Part shown: piece by piece, positions 26,138 through 34,341 of the stretch
Layout of the letters: the number at the start of each line of letters is the position of its first letter
How positions within the stretch are numbered: position 1 is the first letter of the stretch
NCBI RefSeq assembly: GCF_018603515.1
Contig: NZ_JACATN010000006.1
Location: forward strand, 248,001-312,000
Reading direction: 5' to 3'
Length of the DNA stretch: 64,000 nucleotides
DNA from: Zobellia barbeyronii
Lineage (GTDB): Bacteria; Bacteroidota; Bacteroidia; Flavobacteriales; Flavobacteriaceae
The notes under the pieces: generated by a model
The model's input: only the letters and a program-made list of their open reading frames with translations
Told to the model about the DNA's origin: nothing
Database searches by the model: none
Position numbers and translations under genes: made by a program

Positions 26138-27150
26138 GCCTGTAATTGGTCTTGATGGTTTTCTAAAAGTGATTCAAAATAAACAGCAGTTTCTTTAAGC
26201 GACCTATCGCTTTTTCCTCCTGCAGCATTATTATGACCACCTCCTTCAAAATAAGTTCTTGCAAATTCGTTTACATTAAAATCGCCTATAGATCTAAAAG
26301 AAATTTTTATAATACCTTCTTCCTTATTCTCTATAAAAATAACGGCAAAGATAATACCTTCAAGGGTAAGTCCGTAATTAACGAAACCTTCCGTATCTCC
26401 TTTTTGATACTTATACATATCAAGTTCATCTTGACTTAGCGTAATATAAGCTGTCCTGTATTTATCGTGAATAACCATGTTCTTAAGGGCACAACCTAAA
26501 AGGTGTAACCTACCTGGTGTATTCGTATCATAAATTTTATGATGAATCTGTGTGTTTTCAGCGCCTTTATCAATTAAATCGGCAATAATACGGTGCGTTC
26601 TACCCGTAGTAGATCTAAATTTAAAAGACCCGGTATCTGTCATAATACCAGTATAAAGGCAATTTGCCATTTCTGACGTTACTTTATCTACATCTCCCAA
26701 AAATTCAATGAAGTTGTATACCATTTCGCAGGTAGAACTCATTGATACATCTGAATACATAATCTCTGCGTAGTCTGACGGTGCTTGATGGTGATCAATC
26801 ATAACAAAAGGCACTGTCAAATCTTCTAAAACAGATTGCATCTGCCCTATTCTACCCAAGTGATTGAAATCCAAAGTAAAAACTATCGTTGCTTCGGCAA
26901 TTTTCTCCTTGGCTTGACTATTTTGTTTTTCAAAATTTAAAATGTTCTCGTTTCCGGGCATCCATTTTAAAAACTTAGGATAATCATTAGGCGCTACAAC
27001 TACAGCTTCTTGCCCCCTATTAACAAGATAATGACAAAGAGCCAAAGTTGAACCAATGGCATCGCCATCAGGGTTTTTATGCGGTACGATTACGATTTTT
27101 TGCGGTTGGGAAAGTAGTTGCTGAACCGCTTTTATAGACTCCAAATTCAT
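26134..27150 (-). CDS. DHH/DHHA1 phosphoesterase (NrnA-like nanoRNase)
   Basis: The 338-residue protein has the DHH family metal sites HKNPDGDAIGS (about 24-34), TLDFNHLGRIG and MIDHHQAPSD, with the DHHA1 C-terminal motif GGGHNNAAGG (about 301-310). Relatives degrade short oligoribonucleotides, pAp or cyclic dinucleotides in the cytoplasm; NrnA-like activity is the best guess. It overlaps gldI by 4 bp, so translation may be coupled, although no functional link with gliding is evident. A TATCTTTG box sits 5 bp before its ATG. Confidence 0.87.
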   Translation of the reverse strand: MNLESIKAVQQLLSQPQKIVIVPHKNPDGDAIGSTLALCHYLVNRGQEAVVVAPNDYPKFLKWMPGNENILNFEKQNSQAKEKIAEATIVFTLDFNHLGRIGQMQSVLEDLTVPFVMIDHHQAPSDYAEIMYSDVSMSSTCEMVYNFIEFLGDVDKVTSEMANCLYTGIMTDTGSFKFRSTTGRTHRIIADLIDKGAENTQIHHKIYDTNTPGRLHLLGCALKNMVIHDKYRTAYITLSQDELDMYKYQKGDTEGFVNYGLTLEGIIFAVIFIENKEEGIIKISFRSIGDFNVNEFARTYFEGGGHNNAAGGKSDRSLKETAVYFESLLENHQDQLQA

Positions 27151-27155
27151 GCGTG

Positions 27156-27163
27156 CAAAGATA
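27156..27163 (-). promoter_or_regulatory. Candidate -7 box for the DHH-gldI operon, 5 bp from the ATG
   Basis: The minus strand reads TATCTTTG, an exact TAnnTTTG match that ends 5 bp before the start codon at 27150. A real promoter here would yield a leader of only a few bases. Confidence 0.38.
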
Positions 27164-27197
27164 CAATTTAATAACGTAGTCTTTTAAGGCAAAGTCT

Positions 27198-27205
27198 TAT
27201 TTTTG
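27198..27205 (+). promoter_or_regulatory. Candidate -7 promoter box for the PhoD-type phosphatase
   Basis: TATTTTTG matches TAnnTTTG exactly, 23 bp upstream of the start codon at 27229, and faces the divergent box at 27156-27163. Confidence 0.4.
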
Positions 27206-27228
27206 TAGTAAGATTTTAATACCAATAT

Positions 27229-28278
27229 ATGTTTAATAAGTATATCGCCATTTGTTTATTATGTATCGCTACAGCCTGTAAGACGCAAAATCAGGTAGAA
27301 AAGACTACGAATAAAGAGATAGTAGACACAACCTCTAAAGCTGATTTTACTTTGGCTTTTGGCTCTTGTAATAAGCAAAACGAAACTAATTTACTTTGGG
27401 ATGATATTCTTAAAACAAATCCTGATGTTTGGATTTGGGGCGGAGATAATATTTATGCAGATACGGATAACATGAAACGTTTGCGTGCCATGTATGCTAA
27501 ACAAAATTCCGTTTTAGGATACCAAAAACTAAAAAGCGAAGTACCCGTAATTGGCACTTGGGACGATCATGATTACGGCTTAAATGATGGCGGTGTTGAT
27601 TTTGATAAAAAGAAGGAAAGTCAGCAGGAGTTTTTAGATTTTATGGGAGTGGACAGAAATGACCCTAGAAGAACTCAAGAAGGTGTTTATGCCGCACATA
27701 CTTACAACACACCAAAAGGGAGCATAAAGATATTGGTATTGGACACCCGGTATTTTAGAACCGACCTTACTCCGGATACCGAAAGCAAAAAGCGTACTAA
27801 ACCAAATGCCTATGGCGTAGGTACAGTTCTAGGCACAACCCAATGGAACTGGTTAACAGATGAACTTAAAAATTCAACTGCAGATTTTAATATTCTAGTT
27901 AGCAGTATTCAAATATTATCTAATGAACATGGGTTTGAGACATGGGGCAACTTCCCTCATGAAGTAGATAAACTGGGAAAACTTATTGTTGATTCTAAAG
28001 CAAAGGGTGTTATTATGCTCTCTGGAGATCGTCATATTTCCGAATTTTCTAAAACTGAGATATCTGGGGTAGATTACCCCTTAGTTGATTTTACAAGTAG
28101 TGGCCTTACACATACCTATTCCGCTTTTAATGGCGAACCCAATCCGTTTAGGGTGGGCAACGTTGTTTTTACTAAAAGTTTTGGACTAATTAAATTCAAT
28201 TTTAAAACTAAAGAGGCGCAAATGCAAATGATTGGGAACGACTTAAAAGTGATGGGTGAACTACATCAAACCTATTAA
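27229..28278 (+). CDS. PhoD-like alkaline phosphatase family lipoprotein
   Basis: The 349-residue protein has a signal with a lipoprotein-type cysteine (IATAC, about residue 16) and a PhoD-like metallophosphatase domain. Metal-site motifs are FGSCNKQ (about 44-50), WIWGGDNIYAD (about 69-79), GTWDDHDYGLNDGG (about 110-123) and LSGDRHISEF (about 264-273). It should hydrolyse phosphodiesters or phosphomonoesters outside the cytoplasm. The gene is single, between a divergent DHH gene and ndk, with its own promoter-like box. Substrate is unknown. Confidence 0.87.
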   Translation: MFNKYIAICLLCIATACKTQNQVEKTTNKEIVDTTSKADFTLAFGSCNKQNETNLLWDDILKTNPDVWIWGGDNIYADTDNMKRLRAMYAKQNSVLGYQKLKSEVPVIGTWDDHDYGLNDGGVDFDKKKESQQEFLDFMGVDRNDPRRTQEGVYAAHTYNTPKGSIKILVLDTRYFRTDLTPDTESKKRTKPNAYGVGTVLGTTQWNWLTDELKNSTADFNILVSSIQILSNEHGFETWGNFPHEVDKLGKLIVDSKAKGVIMLSGDRHISEFSKTEISGVDYPLVDFTSSGLTHTYSAFNGEPNPFRVGNVVFTKSFGLIKFNFKTKEAQMQMIGNDLKVMGELHQTY

Positions 28279-28281
28279 AAG

Positions 28282-28311
28282 TTGCCGATTGTTGAATAAA
28301 GCGTATTTTTG
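28282..28311 (+). promoter_or_regulatory. Candidate promoter of ndk with both -33 and -7 elements
   Basis: TTG at 28282-28284 is followed after 19 bp by TATTTTTG at 28304-28311, matching the Bacteroidota -33/-7 pattern including spacing. It also decides the ndk start: the TTG at 28309 lies inside the box, so the ATG at 28327 is the correct start. Confidence 0.55.
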
Positions 28312-28326
28312 CAAAAAATTATTACA

Positions 28327-28746
28327 ATGACTACGAACAGAACATTTACGATGATCAAACCCGATGCGGTTGAAAACGGACACATTGGTGGCATTCTGGA
28401 AAAAATAACTTCCGCTGGCTTCAAGATCGTCGCCATGAAATATACTCAACTTAGCACAAGAGATGCACAAGAGTTCTACGCCGTTCATAATGAGCGTCCT
28501 TTTTACGGAGAATTGGTAGAATTCATGAGCCGTGGCCCTATTGTTGCCGCTATCTTGGAAAAAGACAATGCAGTTGATGATTTCCGCGCATTGATCGGAG
28601 CAACAAACCCCGCTGAAGCAGCTGAAGGTACTATTAGAAAATTATTCGCTTCAAATATCGCTGAGAACGCGGTACATGGATCAGATAGTGATGAAAATGC
28701 TGCTATTGAAGGTGCTTTCCATTTTTCTGGAAGAGAAATTTACTAA
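28327..28746 (+). CDS. ndk: Nucleoside diphosphate kinase
   Basis: Ndk transfers the gamma phosphate between nucleoside triphosphates and diphosphates through a phosphohistidine. The 139-residue product begins [21 protein letters not shown], with the family N-terminal KPDAV, and has the active His117 in NAVHGSDS. Length is normal for the family. The ATG at 28327 is chosen over a TTG at 28309 because that codon overlaps the -7 promoter box. The gene ends 16 bp before an unusually long perfect terminator hairpin. Confidence 0.96.
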   Translation: MTTNRTFTMIKPDAVENGHIGGILEKITSAGFKIVAMKYTQLSTRDAQEFYAVHNERPFYGELVEFMSRGPIVAAILEKDNAVDDFRALIGATNPAEAAEGTIRKLFASNIAENAVHGSDSDENAAIEGAFHFSGREIY

Positions 28747-28762
28747 GACATTATACTTTTAC

Positions 28763-28806
28763 AAAAAGCCTGTAAACTTCAGATCTCTGAAGTTTACAGG
28801 CTTTTT
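28763..28806. terminator. Bidirectional terminator with 21-bp perfect stem
   Basis: 28763-28783 and 28786-28806 are perfect inverted complements, 21 bp each, flanked by A5 and T5. It lies between convergent ndk and the DUF721 gene, and its right arm overlaps the first two bases of the DUF721 stop codon (28805-28807). Confidence 0.88.
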
Positions 28807-29101
28807 ATCTTAGCACCAGTTTTTGCACTAATTCCTTGCCCAAATCTTCATTGAGCATCTTTACTATTTTTGATTTTCCCAAGCTTAATTCTTCGCGAAG
28901 TACAGAAGATGATAATGCTACAAAAAGCGTATCTCCCCTAAGCTCAATTTCTGTTGTATAATTATTGACACCGTTACCCATTAAATTACGCCATGCTTCA
29001 CGGGCATCTACCTTATCCATACCTTTCTGAAGCCTATTTTCCTTTATGAATTCATTCAGGGCTTGGCTCATATTCAGGTTCTCATTTCTTCTCTTCGCCA
29101 T
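28805..29101 (-). CDS. DUF721 (DciA-like) protein
   Basis: The 98-residue protein starts MAKRRNENLNMSQALNEFI, the usual flavobacterial DUF721 beginning, so the ATG at 29101 is preferred over a start 24 bp upstream. It contains AWRNLMGNGVNNYT and the strand-rich VALSSSVLREELSLGK typical of DUF721, a family related to DciA, which in many bacteria loads the replicative helicase DnaB. That role is inferred from the family. It overlaps the preceding lipoprotein gene by 20 bp, and recF lies just upstream in the same direction, giving a replication/repair context. Confidence 0.8.
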   Translation of the reverse strand: MAKRRNENLNMSQALNEFIKENRLQKGMDKVDAREAWRNLMGNGVNNYTTEIELRGDTLFVALSSSVLREELSLGKSKIVKMLNEDLGKELVQKLVLR

Positions 29102-29522
29102 CTTTTTGGATTGAAATAGGTTCAAATCTTTTGTAATCGTACCGAATTCCTTCTTCGTTTAGCACAGAAAAAGTGGTATCATCTAACTCCATTAACTTCT
29201 CTGACCACTCACTGAGTTCCGTCTTGTAATTTATTGAAAAATCGTTTTCTTTTCCAACAATTACAAAAGCCTCTGCATCATCTGAGGTTTCATATGTACC
29301 ATCTAGTCTAGGCTGCATTTTTTTACGATATCCCTCGTCTCCATCCATAGAAATATAGTCTATACTAGTATTCACCTTGTATTCTTTAATATTACCATCA
29401 GGAAAGGTTACTTGTGTTATTTCCCAATATCCATCAAGCGTATTCAAATCCTCTTTTGAAATACCAGAGGAGCATCCCAAAAACAAACCTATGAATCCTA
29501 TTAAAAATATCTTATTCATCAT
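29082..29522 (-). CDS. Small lipocalin-like lipoprotein of unknown function
   Basis: The roughly 146-residue product has a lipoprotein signal (LFLGC followed by SSG) and a short beta-rich domain beginning LDGYWEITQVTFPDGN, which resembles lipocalin-like domains that open with a Gly-x-Trp motif. I do not recognise a function. Starts at 29522 (ATG) or 29519 (ATG) are both possible; a TTG at 29528 is less likely. It sits between recF (upstream, 16 bp) and the DUF721 gene (downstream, overlapping), so it is cotranscribed with them. Confidence 0.75.
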   Translation of the reverse strand: MMNKIFLIGFIGLFLGCSSGISKEDLNTLDGYWEITQVTFPDGNIKEYKVNTSIDYISMDGDEGYRKKMQPRLDGTYETSDDAEAFVIVGKENDFSINYKTELSEWSEKLMELDDTTFSVLNEEGIRYDYKRFEPISIQKDGEEKK

Positions 29523-29538
29523 TTTCAAAAATCTATTC

Positions 29539-30618
29539 CTATAATTTAAATAATTTATACGTTTGGTGTATTTGTTTCACCACTTCTTCGGTGCGTTCTG
29601 CATGGGTATCGCTAATAAAAATCTGACCAAAGTTTTCATTGTTCACCAAAGCTACGATATGTGACACCCGATGTTCATCTAATTTATCAAAAATATCATC
29701 CAACAATAAAATAGGTGTTGTTTTAGACCGAGCTTTTATAAACTGAAATTGGGCAAACTTCAAAGCGATAAGGAACGATTTCTGCTGCCCTTGACTACCA
29801 AATTTCTTAATAGGATGCCCTGAAATCTCAAAGCCTAAATCATCTTTATGAACCCCTACCGATGTATATTGTAACGCCCTATCTTTTTCAACTGAATTCC
29901 CTAAAAGAGTCAATAAATTATTATCAAGTAATTTACTATCATAACTTAAAGAAACCTCTTCTCGGCCTCCGGATATAGCTATATATTGTTCTTTAAAAAT
30001 AGGGATAAAAGTCTCTAAAAAAGCTAATCTTTTATCAAAAATCTTGGTTCCATAATCATTTAATTGTTCGTTATAAACCGCTAGAGTATCCTTATTGAAC
30101 GTATGGTTAACAGCAAAGTATTTTAAAAGGGAATTTCTCTGCGCCAAAACCTTATTGTACTTTATAAGATCTTGTAAATAGCTTTTATCGGATTGAGAAA
30201 TGACTCCATCTATGAATTTTCTTCTTGTGTCACTACCTTCTATGATAAGGTCCCGATCTGCAGGAGAAATTATAACCAAAGGCAATAAACCAATATGATC
30301 AGATAAGCGATCATAGGCTTTACCATTACGTTTAATGATTTTTTTTGCACCACGTTTTAAGCTACAAACTATCCTTTCTTCGCGATCATCTTTTTCGAAC
30401 TCACCATCAATTACAAAAAATTCTTCATCATGTCTTATGTTCTGCGTAGAGACAGGATTAAAATAACTTTTACCAAAAGAAAGGTGGTACACCGCATCTA
30501 AAATATTGGTTTTCCCAACTCCGTTTGGTCCCACCATACAATTGATTTTTTTATCAAATTCAATATCCTTTGAGTCAAAATTTTTGTAGTTGATGAGGGA
30601 TAATTTCTTTAAAAACAT
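29539..30618 (-). CDS. recF: DNA replication and repair protein RecF
   Basis: RecF is an SMC-like ATPase that directs RecA loading at gapped DNA. The 359-residue protein has the Walker A motif GPNGVGKTN (residues 29-37), a signature FGSQGQQKS (about 272-280) and Walker [16 protein letters not shown] (about 298-312). Length is normal. It heads a minus-strand group recF-lipoprotein-DUF721 and is divergent from the TPR-ribH genes. Unlike in many bacteria it is not beside dnaN or gyrB here. Confidence 0.95.
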   Translation of the reverse strand: MFLKKLSLINYKNFDSKDIEFDKKINCMVGPNGVGKTNILDAVYHLSFGKSYFNPVSTQNIRHDEEFFVIDGEFEKDDREERIVCSLKRGAKKIIKRNGKAYDRLSDHIGLLPLVIISPADRDLIIEGSDTRRKFIDGVISQSDKSYLQDLIKYNKVLAQRNSLLKYFAVNHTFNKDTLAVYNEQLNDYGTKIFDKRLAFLETFIPIFKEQYIAISGGREEVSLSYDSKLLDNNLLTLLGNSVEKDRALQYTSVGVHKDDLGFEISGHPIKKFGSQGQQKSFLIALKFAQFQFIKARSKTTPILLLDDIFDKLDEHRVSHIVALVNNENFGQIFISDTHAERTEEVVKQIHQTYKLFKL

Positions 30619-30704
30619 GCGCTATAATTCCAGTTTTGACGGTGCTTGGTTCACAAACCTCAAAAATAACGAATAAATACCCTTTCGGTTTTGGATAAAA
30701 CCAT

Positions 30705-30712
30705 TATTTTTG
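30705..30712 (+). promoter_or_regulatory. Candidate -7 promoter box for the TPR-ribH operon
   Basis: TATTTTTG matches TAnnTTTG exactly, 21 bp before the start codon. TTTC at 30683-30686, 18 bp upstream, is a possible degenerate -33 element. Confidence 0.45.
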
Positions 30713-30733
30713 CGCGACCAATAAAATTAGAAA

Positions 30734-31501
30734 ATGGCTACATATAAGAAGCGAGGTTTTAAACCTAAGGATAAAGCAGAAGAGCAAGAGATTACAGAAC
30801 AAGAAAGCGCAACTGCAGAAGTCTTTAGTACACTAGACGAAAGTGCTTCCAAAACCGAGGCTTGGGTAGCCGGTAACCAGAATTATATTCTAGGTATCAT
30901 TGGTGTTATAGCTGTTGGTGTTCTTGGATATTTGGCATACACACAATTTGTTGTTAAGCCAAAAGAGGCAAGTGCTGCTAACGAAATGTATTATCCTCAG
31001 CAATATTTTGATCAAGCACTTAACAGTCCAACTGCAAAAGATTCTTTGTTCAATCTTGCTTTGAACGGTGCCGAAGGAAAATATGGTTTTCTAGATATTA
31101 TAGGTGAATACAGTGGTACAAAAGCTGCTAACTTAGCAAACTACTCTGCTGGTATGGCGTATTTGAACATGCAAAAATATCAAGAGGCTATTTCTCATCT
31201 TGAAGATTTTAGCTCAGAAGATGATATTCTTGGTGCTCTGGCAAAAGGTGGTCTTGGCGATGCGTTTATGCAATTAGGTCAACCAGAAGATGCTTTAGGA
31301 TATTATGATAAAGCTATTGCTCATAGCAGCAATAACTATACAGCTCCTAAATTCTTATACAAAGCAGGTGTTACCGCTCTAGAATTAAAGCAAAACGATA
31401 AGGCATTAGCATATTTTCAGAAAATTAAAGATGAGTATTCATCTTCTGACGAAGCCCGTACTGTAGATGCATTTATAGGAATGGCTAAAACCAGCAACTA
31501 A
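30734..31501 (+). CDS. Membrane-anchored tetratricopeptide repeat protein, YfgM-like
   Basis: The 255-residue protein has a charged cytoplasmic N-terminus (about 45 residues), one membrane segment at about 52-70 (ILGIIGVIAVGVLGYLAY) and a periplasmic part with two or three TPR units (SAGMAYLNMQKYQEAISHLE, then LGDAFMQLGQPEDALGYYDK and KAGVTALELKQNDKALAYFQ). This architecture resembles YfgM, a Sec-associated chaperone-like protein, but it is also a general flavobacterial family. Its stop codon shares one base with the ribH start. Confidence 0.8.
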   Translation: MATYKKRGFKPKDKAEEQEITEQESATAEVFSTLDESASKTEAWVAGNQNYILGIIGVIAVGVLGYLAYTQFVVKPKEASAANEMYYPQQYFDQALNSPTAKDSLFNLALNGAEGKYGFLDIIGEYSGTKAANLANYSAGMAYLNMQKYQEAISHLEDFSSEDDILGALAKGGLGDAFMQLGQPEDALGYYDKAIAHSSNNYTAPKFLYKAGVTALELKQNDKALAYFQKIKDEYSSSDEARTVDAFIGMAKTSN

Positions 31502-31983
31502 TGGCTACGGCAAACAAAAATTTATCTATCTACGATAAAGCAAAAATCCCAAACGCGAAGAATATTCGGTTTGGGATTGTTGTTTCAGAATGGAATACCG
31601 AAATAACCGAAGGTCTATATTCAGGAGCTATTGATGCCCTTATAGATTGTGGAGCATTGGAATCTAACATAGTACGTTGGGATGTACCAGGGAGTTTTGA
31701 ATTGACCTATGGCTGTAAAAAAATGGCAACTACACAAGAAGTTGATGCCGTTATTGCCATAGGAAGCGTTATACAAGGCGAAACCAAGCATTTTGATTTT
31801 GTTTGTAGCGCTACCGCACAAGGTATTAAAGATTTGAACGTGCAATTAGATACGCCAGTTATTTTTTGTGTACTAACTGATAACAACATACAGCAATCAC
31901 GAGATCGTAGCGGAGGTAAACATGGAAATAAAGGTACCGAAGCTGCTATTGCTGCTATACAAATGGCTAGTTTAGGTAAATAG
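31501..31983 (+). CDS. ribH: 6,7-dimethyl-8-ribityllumazine synthase
   Basis: RibH condenses the pyrimidine intermediate with dihydroxybutanone phosphate in riboflavin synthesis and forms icosahedral or pentameric assemblies. The 160-residue protein has GIVVSEWNTEIT (about 22-33), DVPGSFELTYG (about 61-71), IGSVIQGETKHFDFVCSA (about 87-104, with the catalytic His) and RSGGKHGNKGTEAA near the end. Length is typical. The ATG overlaps the TAA of the preceding TPR gene by one base. No other rib genes are in the window. Confidence 0.95.
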   Translation: MATANKNLSIYDKAKIPNAKNIRFGIVVSEWNTEITEGLYSGAIDALIDCGALESNIVRWDVPGSFELTYGCKKMATTQEVDAVIAIGSVIQGETKHFDFVCSATAQGIKDLNVQLDTPVIFCVLTDNNIQQSRDRSGGKHGNKGTEAAIAAIQMASLGK

Positions 31984-32108
31984 TCAAGTAAAACAGTACA
32001 AACTTCATTTGAAAATCTTACTTTCTTAGTAAGGTTTGTTCCAAAACGAACAGGCAAACTATGTGCTTACCCCCTATTAAACAGAGTGAGCTATAGTTTT
32101 ACCGCTTA

Positions 32109-32130
32109 CAGACCTACATCTTAAGGTCTG
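32109..32130 (+). terminator. Weak hairpin downstream of ribH
   Basis: CAGACCT (32109-32115) pairs with AGGTCTG (32124-32130) around an 8-nt loop, but only a short T tract follows at 32138-32142. A second hairpin, CTTACT/AGTAAG at 32017-32033, is closer to ribH. Either could end or attenuate the TPR-ribH transcript; neither is a textbook terminator. Confidence 0.3.
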
Positions 32131-32177
32131 TTAACAAATTTTGGCAGCTGTAATACGGCATATTTTTCGATTTTAAG

Positions 32178-32185
32178 TAACTTTG
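32178..32185 (+). promoter_or_regulatory. Candidate -7 box just before the small membrane protein and mutL
   Basis: TAACTTTG matches TAnnTTTG exactly and ends 6 bp before the ATG at 32192. It overlaps a TTG at 32183 that could otherwise be read as the start, so it argues for the ATG. It may drive the whole mutL-rhomboid operon. Confidence 0.4.
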
Positions 32186-32191
32186 GAGTTC

Positions 32192-32491
32192 ATGGGAATG
32201 CTAAGTAAATTCACGCGCTTAAAGCGAAGTAAAAAATTCGATTACGCCCCTCGTTATTATGACGATAAGGGTAAAGGCAATCCGTTTAAAATTGAACCAA
32301 AACTGGATCAATTTAGAAGTACACTAAATCCCGCAAGAGGTTTAAAAGGAAAATTTGGCAGCGCCATGTCTGATGTAAAGCGCCAAGGAGACACCAACAT
32401 AAAGGTGAGAATGGCGATTATCATAGCTATTTTAGTGTTGATTGTACTTTATATCATCGATTTTGACATCTCTATATTCTTCCCTAACTAA
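32192..32491 (+). CDS. Small basic single-helix membrane protein conserved in flavobacteria
   Basis: The 99-residue protein has a very basic N-terminus (KFTRLKRSKKFDYAPRYYDDKGKGNPF) and one membrane segment near the C-terminus (MAIIIAILVLIVLYIIDF, about residues 77-94). Homologues near ribH are sometimes labelled riboflavin synthase subunit beta, but nothing in the sequence supports an enzyme. ATG at 32192 or 32198 are the likely starts; the TTG at 32183 lies in a -7 box. Its stop overlaps the mutL start by one base, so the two are cotranscribed. Function unknown. Confidence 0.72.
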   Translation: MGMLSKFTRLKRSKKFDYAPRYYDDKGKGNPFKIEPKLDQFRSTLNPARGLKGKFGSAMSDVKRQGDTNIKVRMAIIIAILVLIVLYIIDFDISIFFPN

Positions 32492-34341
32492 TGGCAGATA
32501 TCATAAAACTTTTACCGGACCATGTTGCTAATCAGATTGCAGCGGGTGAAGTGGTTCAACGCCCTGCCTCAGTGGTTAAGGAATTGCTTGAAAATGCCAT
32601 AGATGCCGGTGCTAATAACATAAAACTGATTATTAAAGACGGCGGAAAAGTTCTTATTCAGGTAGTTGATGATGGTTTGGGTATGAGTGCCACAGATGCT
32701 AGATTGAGCTTTGAACGGCACGCCACTTCTAAAATTCAAAAAGCAGAAGATCTTTTTAATTTAAGTACCAAAGGTTTTCGTGGTGAAGCTTTAGCTTCTA
32801 TTGCTGCTATTGCACATGTAGAAATGCAGACCAAGTCTGAAAACGAAGAACTAGGCACCCACCTTAAAATAGAAGGCAGTAAAATAATATTCCAAGAAGC
32901 AAGCGTTACGCCAAAGGGCACCTCTATGGCGGTCAAGAATTTGTTTTTCAATATTCCCGCACGACGTAATTTTTTAAAAAGTAACCAAGTAGAACTCCGC
33001 CATATTACAGATGAGTTTCATCGGGTAGCTTTGGCACACCCAACAATTGCCTTTCACTTTTATAATAACGGAAGTGAGCTCTTTAACCTTCCTTCAGACA
33101 ATTACCGAAAACGAATTGTAAATATTTTTGGAACTAGAACTAATCAAAAGCTAGTTCCTGTGGAAGAAGAGACACCAATTGTAGTAATAAAAGGCTTTAT
33201 TACAAAACCGGAATTCGCTAAGAAGAGTCGTGGAGAACAGTTTTTCTTTATTAATAACCGATTTATAAAAAGTCCTTATCTACACCATGCTATTGTAGCG
33301 GCGTTTGAAGGACTTATAAAATCTGATAGTTATCCTGGCTACTTTCTCTATTTGGAAGTTGACCCAGCATCGATTGATATAAATATTCATCCCACGAAAA
33401 CTGAAGTTAAGTTTGATGATGAACATAGTCTGTACGCTATTTTAAGGTCTACTGTTAAACATAGCTTAGGACAATTTAACGTTGCTCCTGCCCTAGATTT
33501 CGAACATGACCCTAATTTACAGACCCCCTATGAATTCAAAAATAAGTCGGTCATACAACCAAATGTCACTGTAAATTCAGGATTCAATCCTTTTCAGGAA
33601 ACGAGAAATACGGCCTCTGCTTCGCGTAGTTATCAAAAACCAAATACACAGAGTTGGGAAAGTTTATATGTTGGGCATGAATCAAAAATGGGCGCTGATG
33701 ATAATGCCAGAAGCATTAGTTTTGAATCGGACACCATAACAGGTTCTATTTTTGAAGGCGAAAAAGAATCAACAGAAGCCGTTACGACTACCTTCCAGAT
33801 TAGAAGAAAATATATTGTAACTACCATAAAATCGGGTATGGTTGTTATAGACCAGAGCCGAGCACACCAAAGAGTCCTTTATGAGAAATTTTTGAAGAAC
33901 AGTACGGTACAACAAGCTGTTAGTCAACAATTATTATTCCCATTAAGCGTTTCTTTCTCAAAATCAGAAATCATTGCACTTCAAGAAATTGAGGATATTT
34001 TGGTTTCCATAGGATTTCTCTTTGAAAAAATAGAAGGCGAATCCATTACCGTTACCGGTGTTCCATTATTGGTAGCAGAAAGCGAAGTTGGCATGATATT
34101 AGACCAGTTAATTTCTGACTACCAACAGGAGATAACCGAAGAAAGTTTTTCTCATACGGACATACTTTCAAAAACTTTGGCAAAGACTTTGGCAGTTAAA
34201 ACAGGAGAGACATTGGACAATGCCTCTCAAATTGCACTTGTAAATGACTTGTTCGCTTGTAAGGAAGCTATGGTAAGTCCGTTTAATAAACCGGTATATA
34301 TCACTATTACCGAAAATGATATTGACAAAAAATTTATTTAA
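32491..34341 (+). CDS. mutL: DNA mismatch repair protein MutL
   Basis: MutL couples mismatch recognition by MutS to strand incision and removal. The 616-residue protein has the GHKL ATPase motifs ELLENAIDAGA (31-41), VDDGLGM (59-65) and TKGFRGEALASI (93-104), plus the transducer-domain FINNRFIKSP and INIHPTKTEVKF. In the C-terminal dimerisation domain the endonuclease motif DQHAxxExxxxE is replaced by DQSRAHQRVLYE (residues 454-465), and the later CPHGRP-type motif by SPFNKP. So the protein appears to lack its own nicking site. It begins a tight operon with two rhomboid genes and an EEP-family gene. Confidence 0.95.
   Translation: MADIIKLLPDHVANQIAAGEVVQRPASVVKELLENAIDAGANNIKLIIKDGGKVLIQVVDDGLGMSATDARLSFERHATSKIQKAEDLFNLSTKGFRGEALASIAAIAHVEMQTKSENEELGTHLKIEGSKIIFQEASVTPKGTSMAVKNLFFNIPARRNFLKSNQVELRHITDEFHRVALAHPTIAFHFYNNGSELFNLPSDNYRKRIVNIFGTRTNQKLVPVEEETPIVVIKGFITKPEFAKKSRGEQFFFINNRFIKSPYLHHAIVAAFEGLIKSDSYPGYFLYLEVDPASIDINIHPTKTEVKFDDEHSLYAILRSTVKHSLGQFNVAPALDFEHDPNLQTPYEFKNKSVIQPNVTVNSGFNPFQETRNTASASRSYQKPNTQSWESLYVGHESKMGADDNARSISFESDTITGSIFEGEKESTEAVTTTFQIRRKYIVTTIKSGMVVIDQSRAHQRVLYEKFLKNSTVQQAVSQQLLFPLSVSFSKSEIIALQEIEDILVSIGFLFEKIEGESITVTGVPLLVAESEVGMILDQLISDYQQEITEESFSHTDILSKTLAKTLAVKTGETLDNASQIALVNDLFACKEAMVSPFNKPVYITITENDIDKKFI

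Noticed and set aside
28309-28326. TTG start of ndk
   Set aside because: The TTG is inside the -7 promoter box; the ATG at 28327 begins the conserved Ndk N-terminus.
32183-32191. Riboflavin synthase beta subunit label and TTG start for the small gene at 32192
   Set aside because: No enzyme motif is visible, only a basic tail and one membrane helix; the TTG is within a -7 box.
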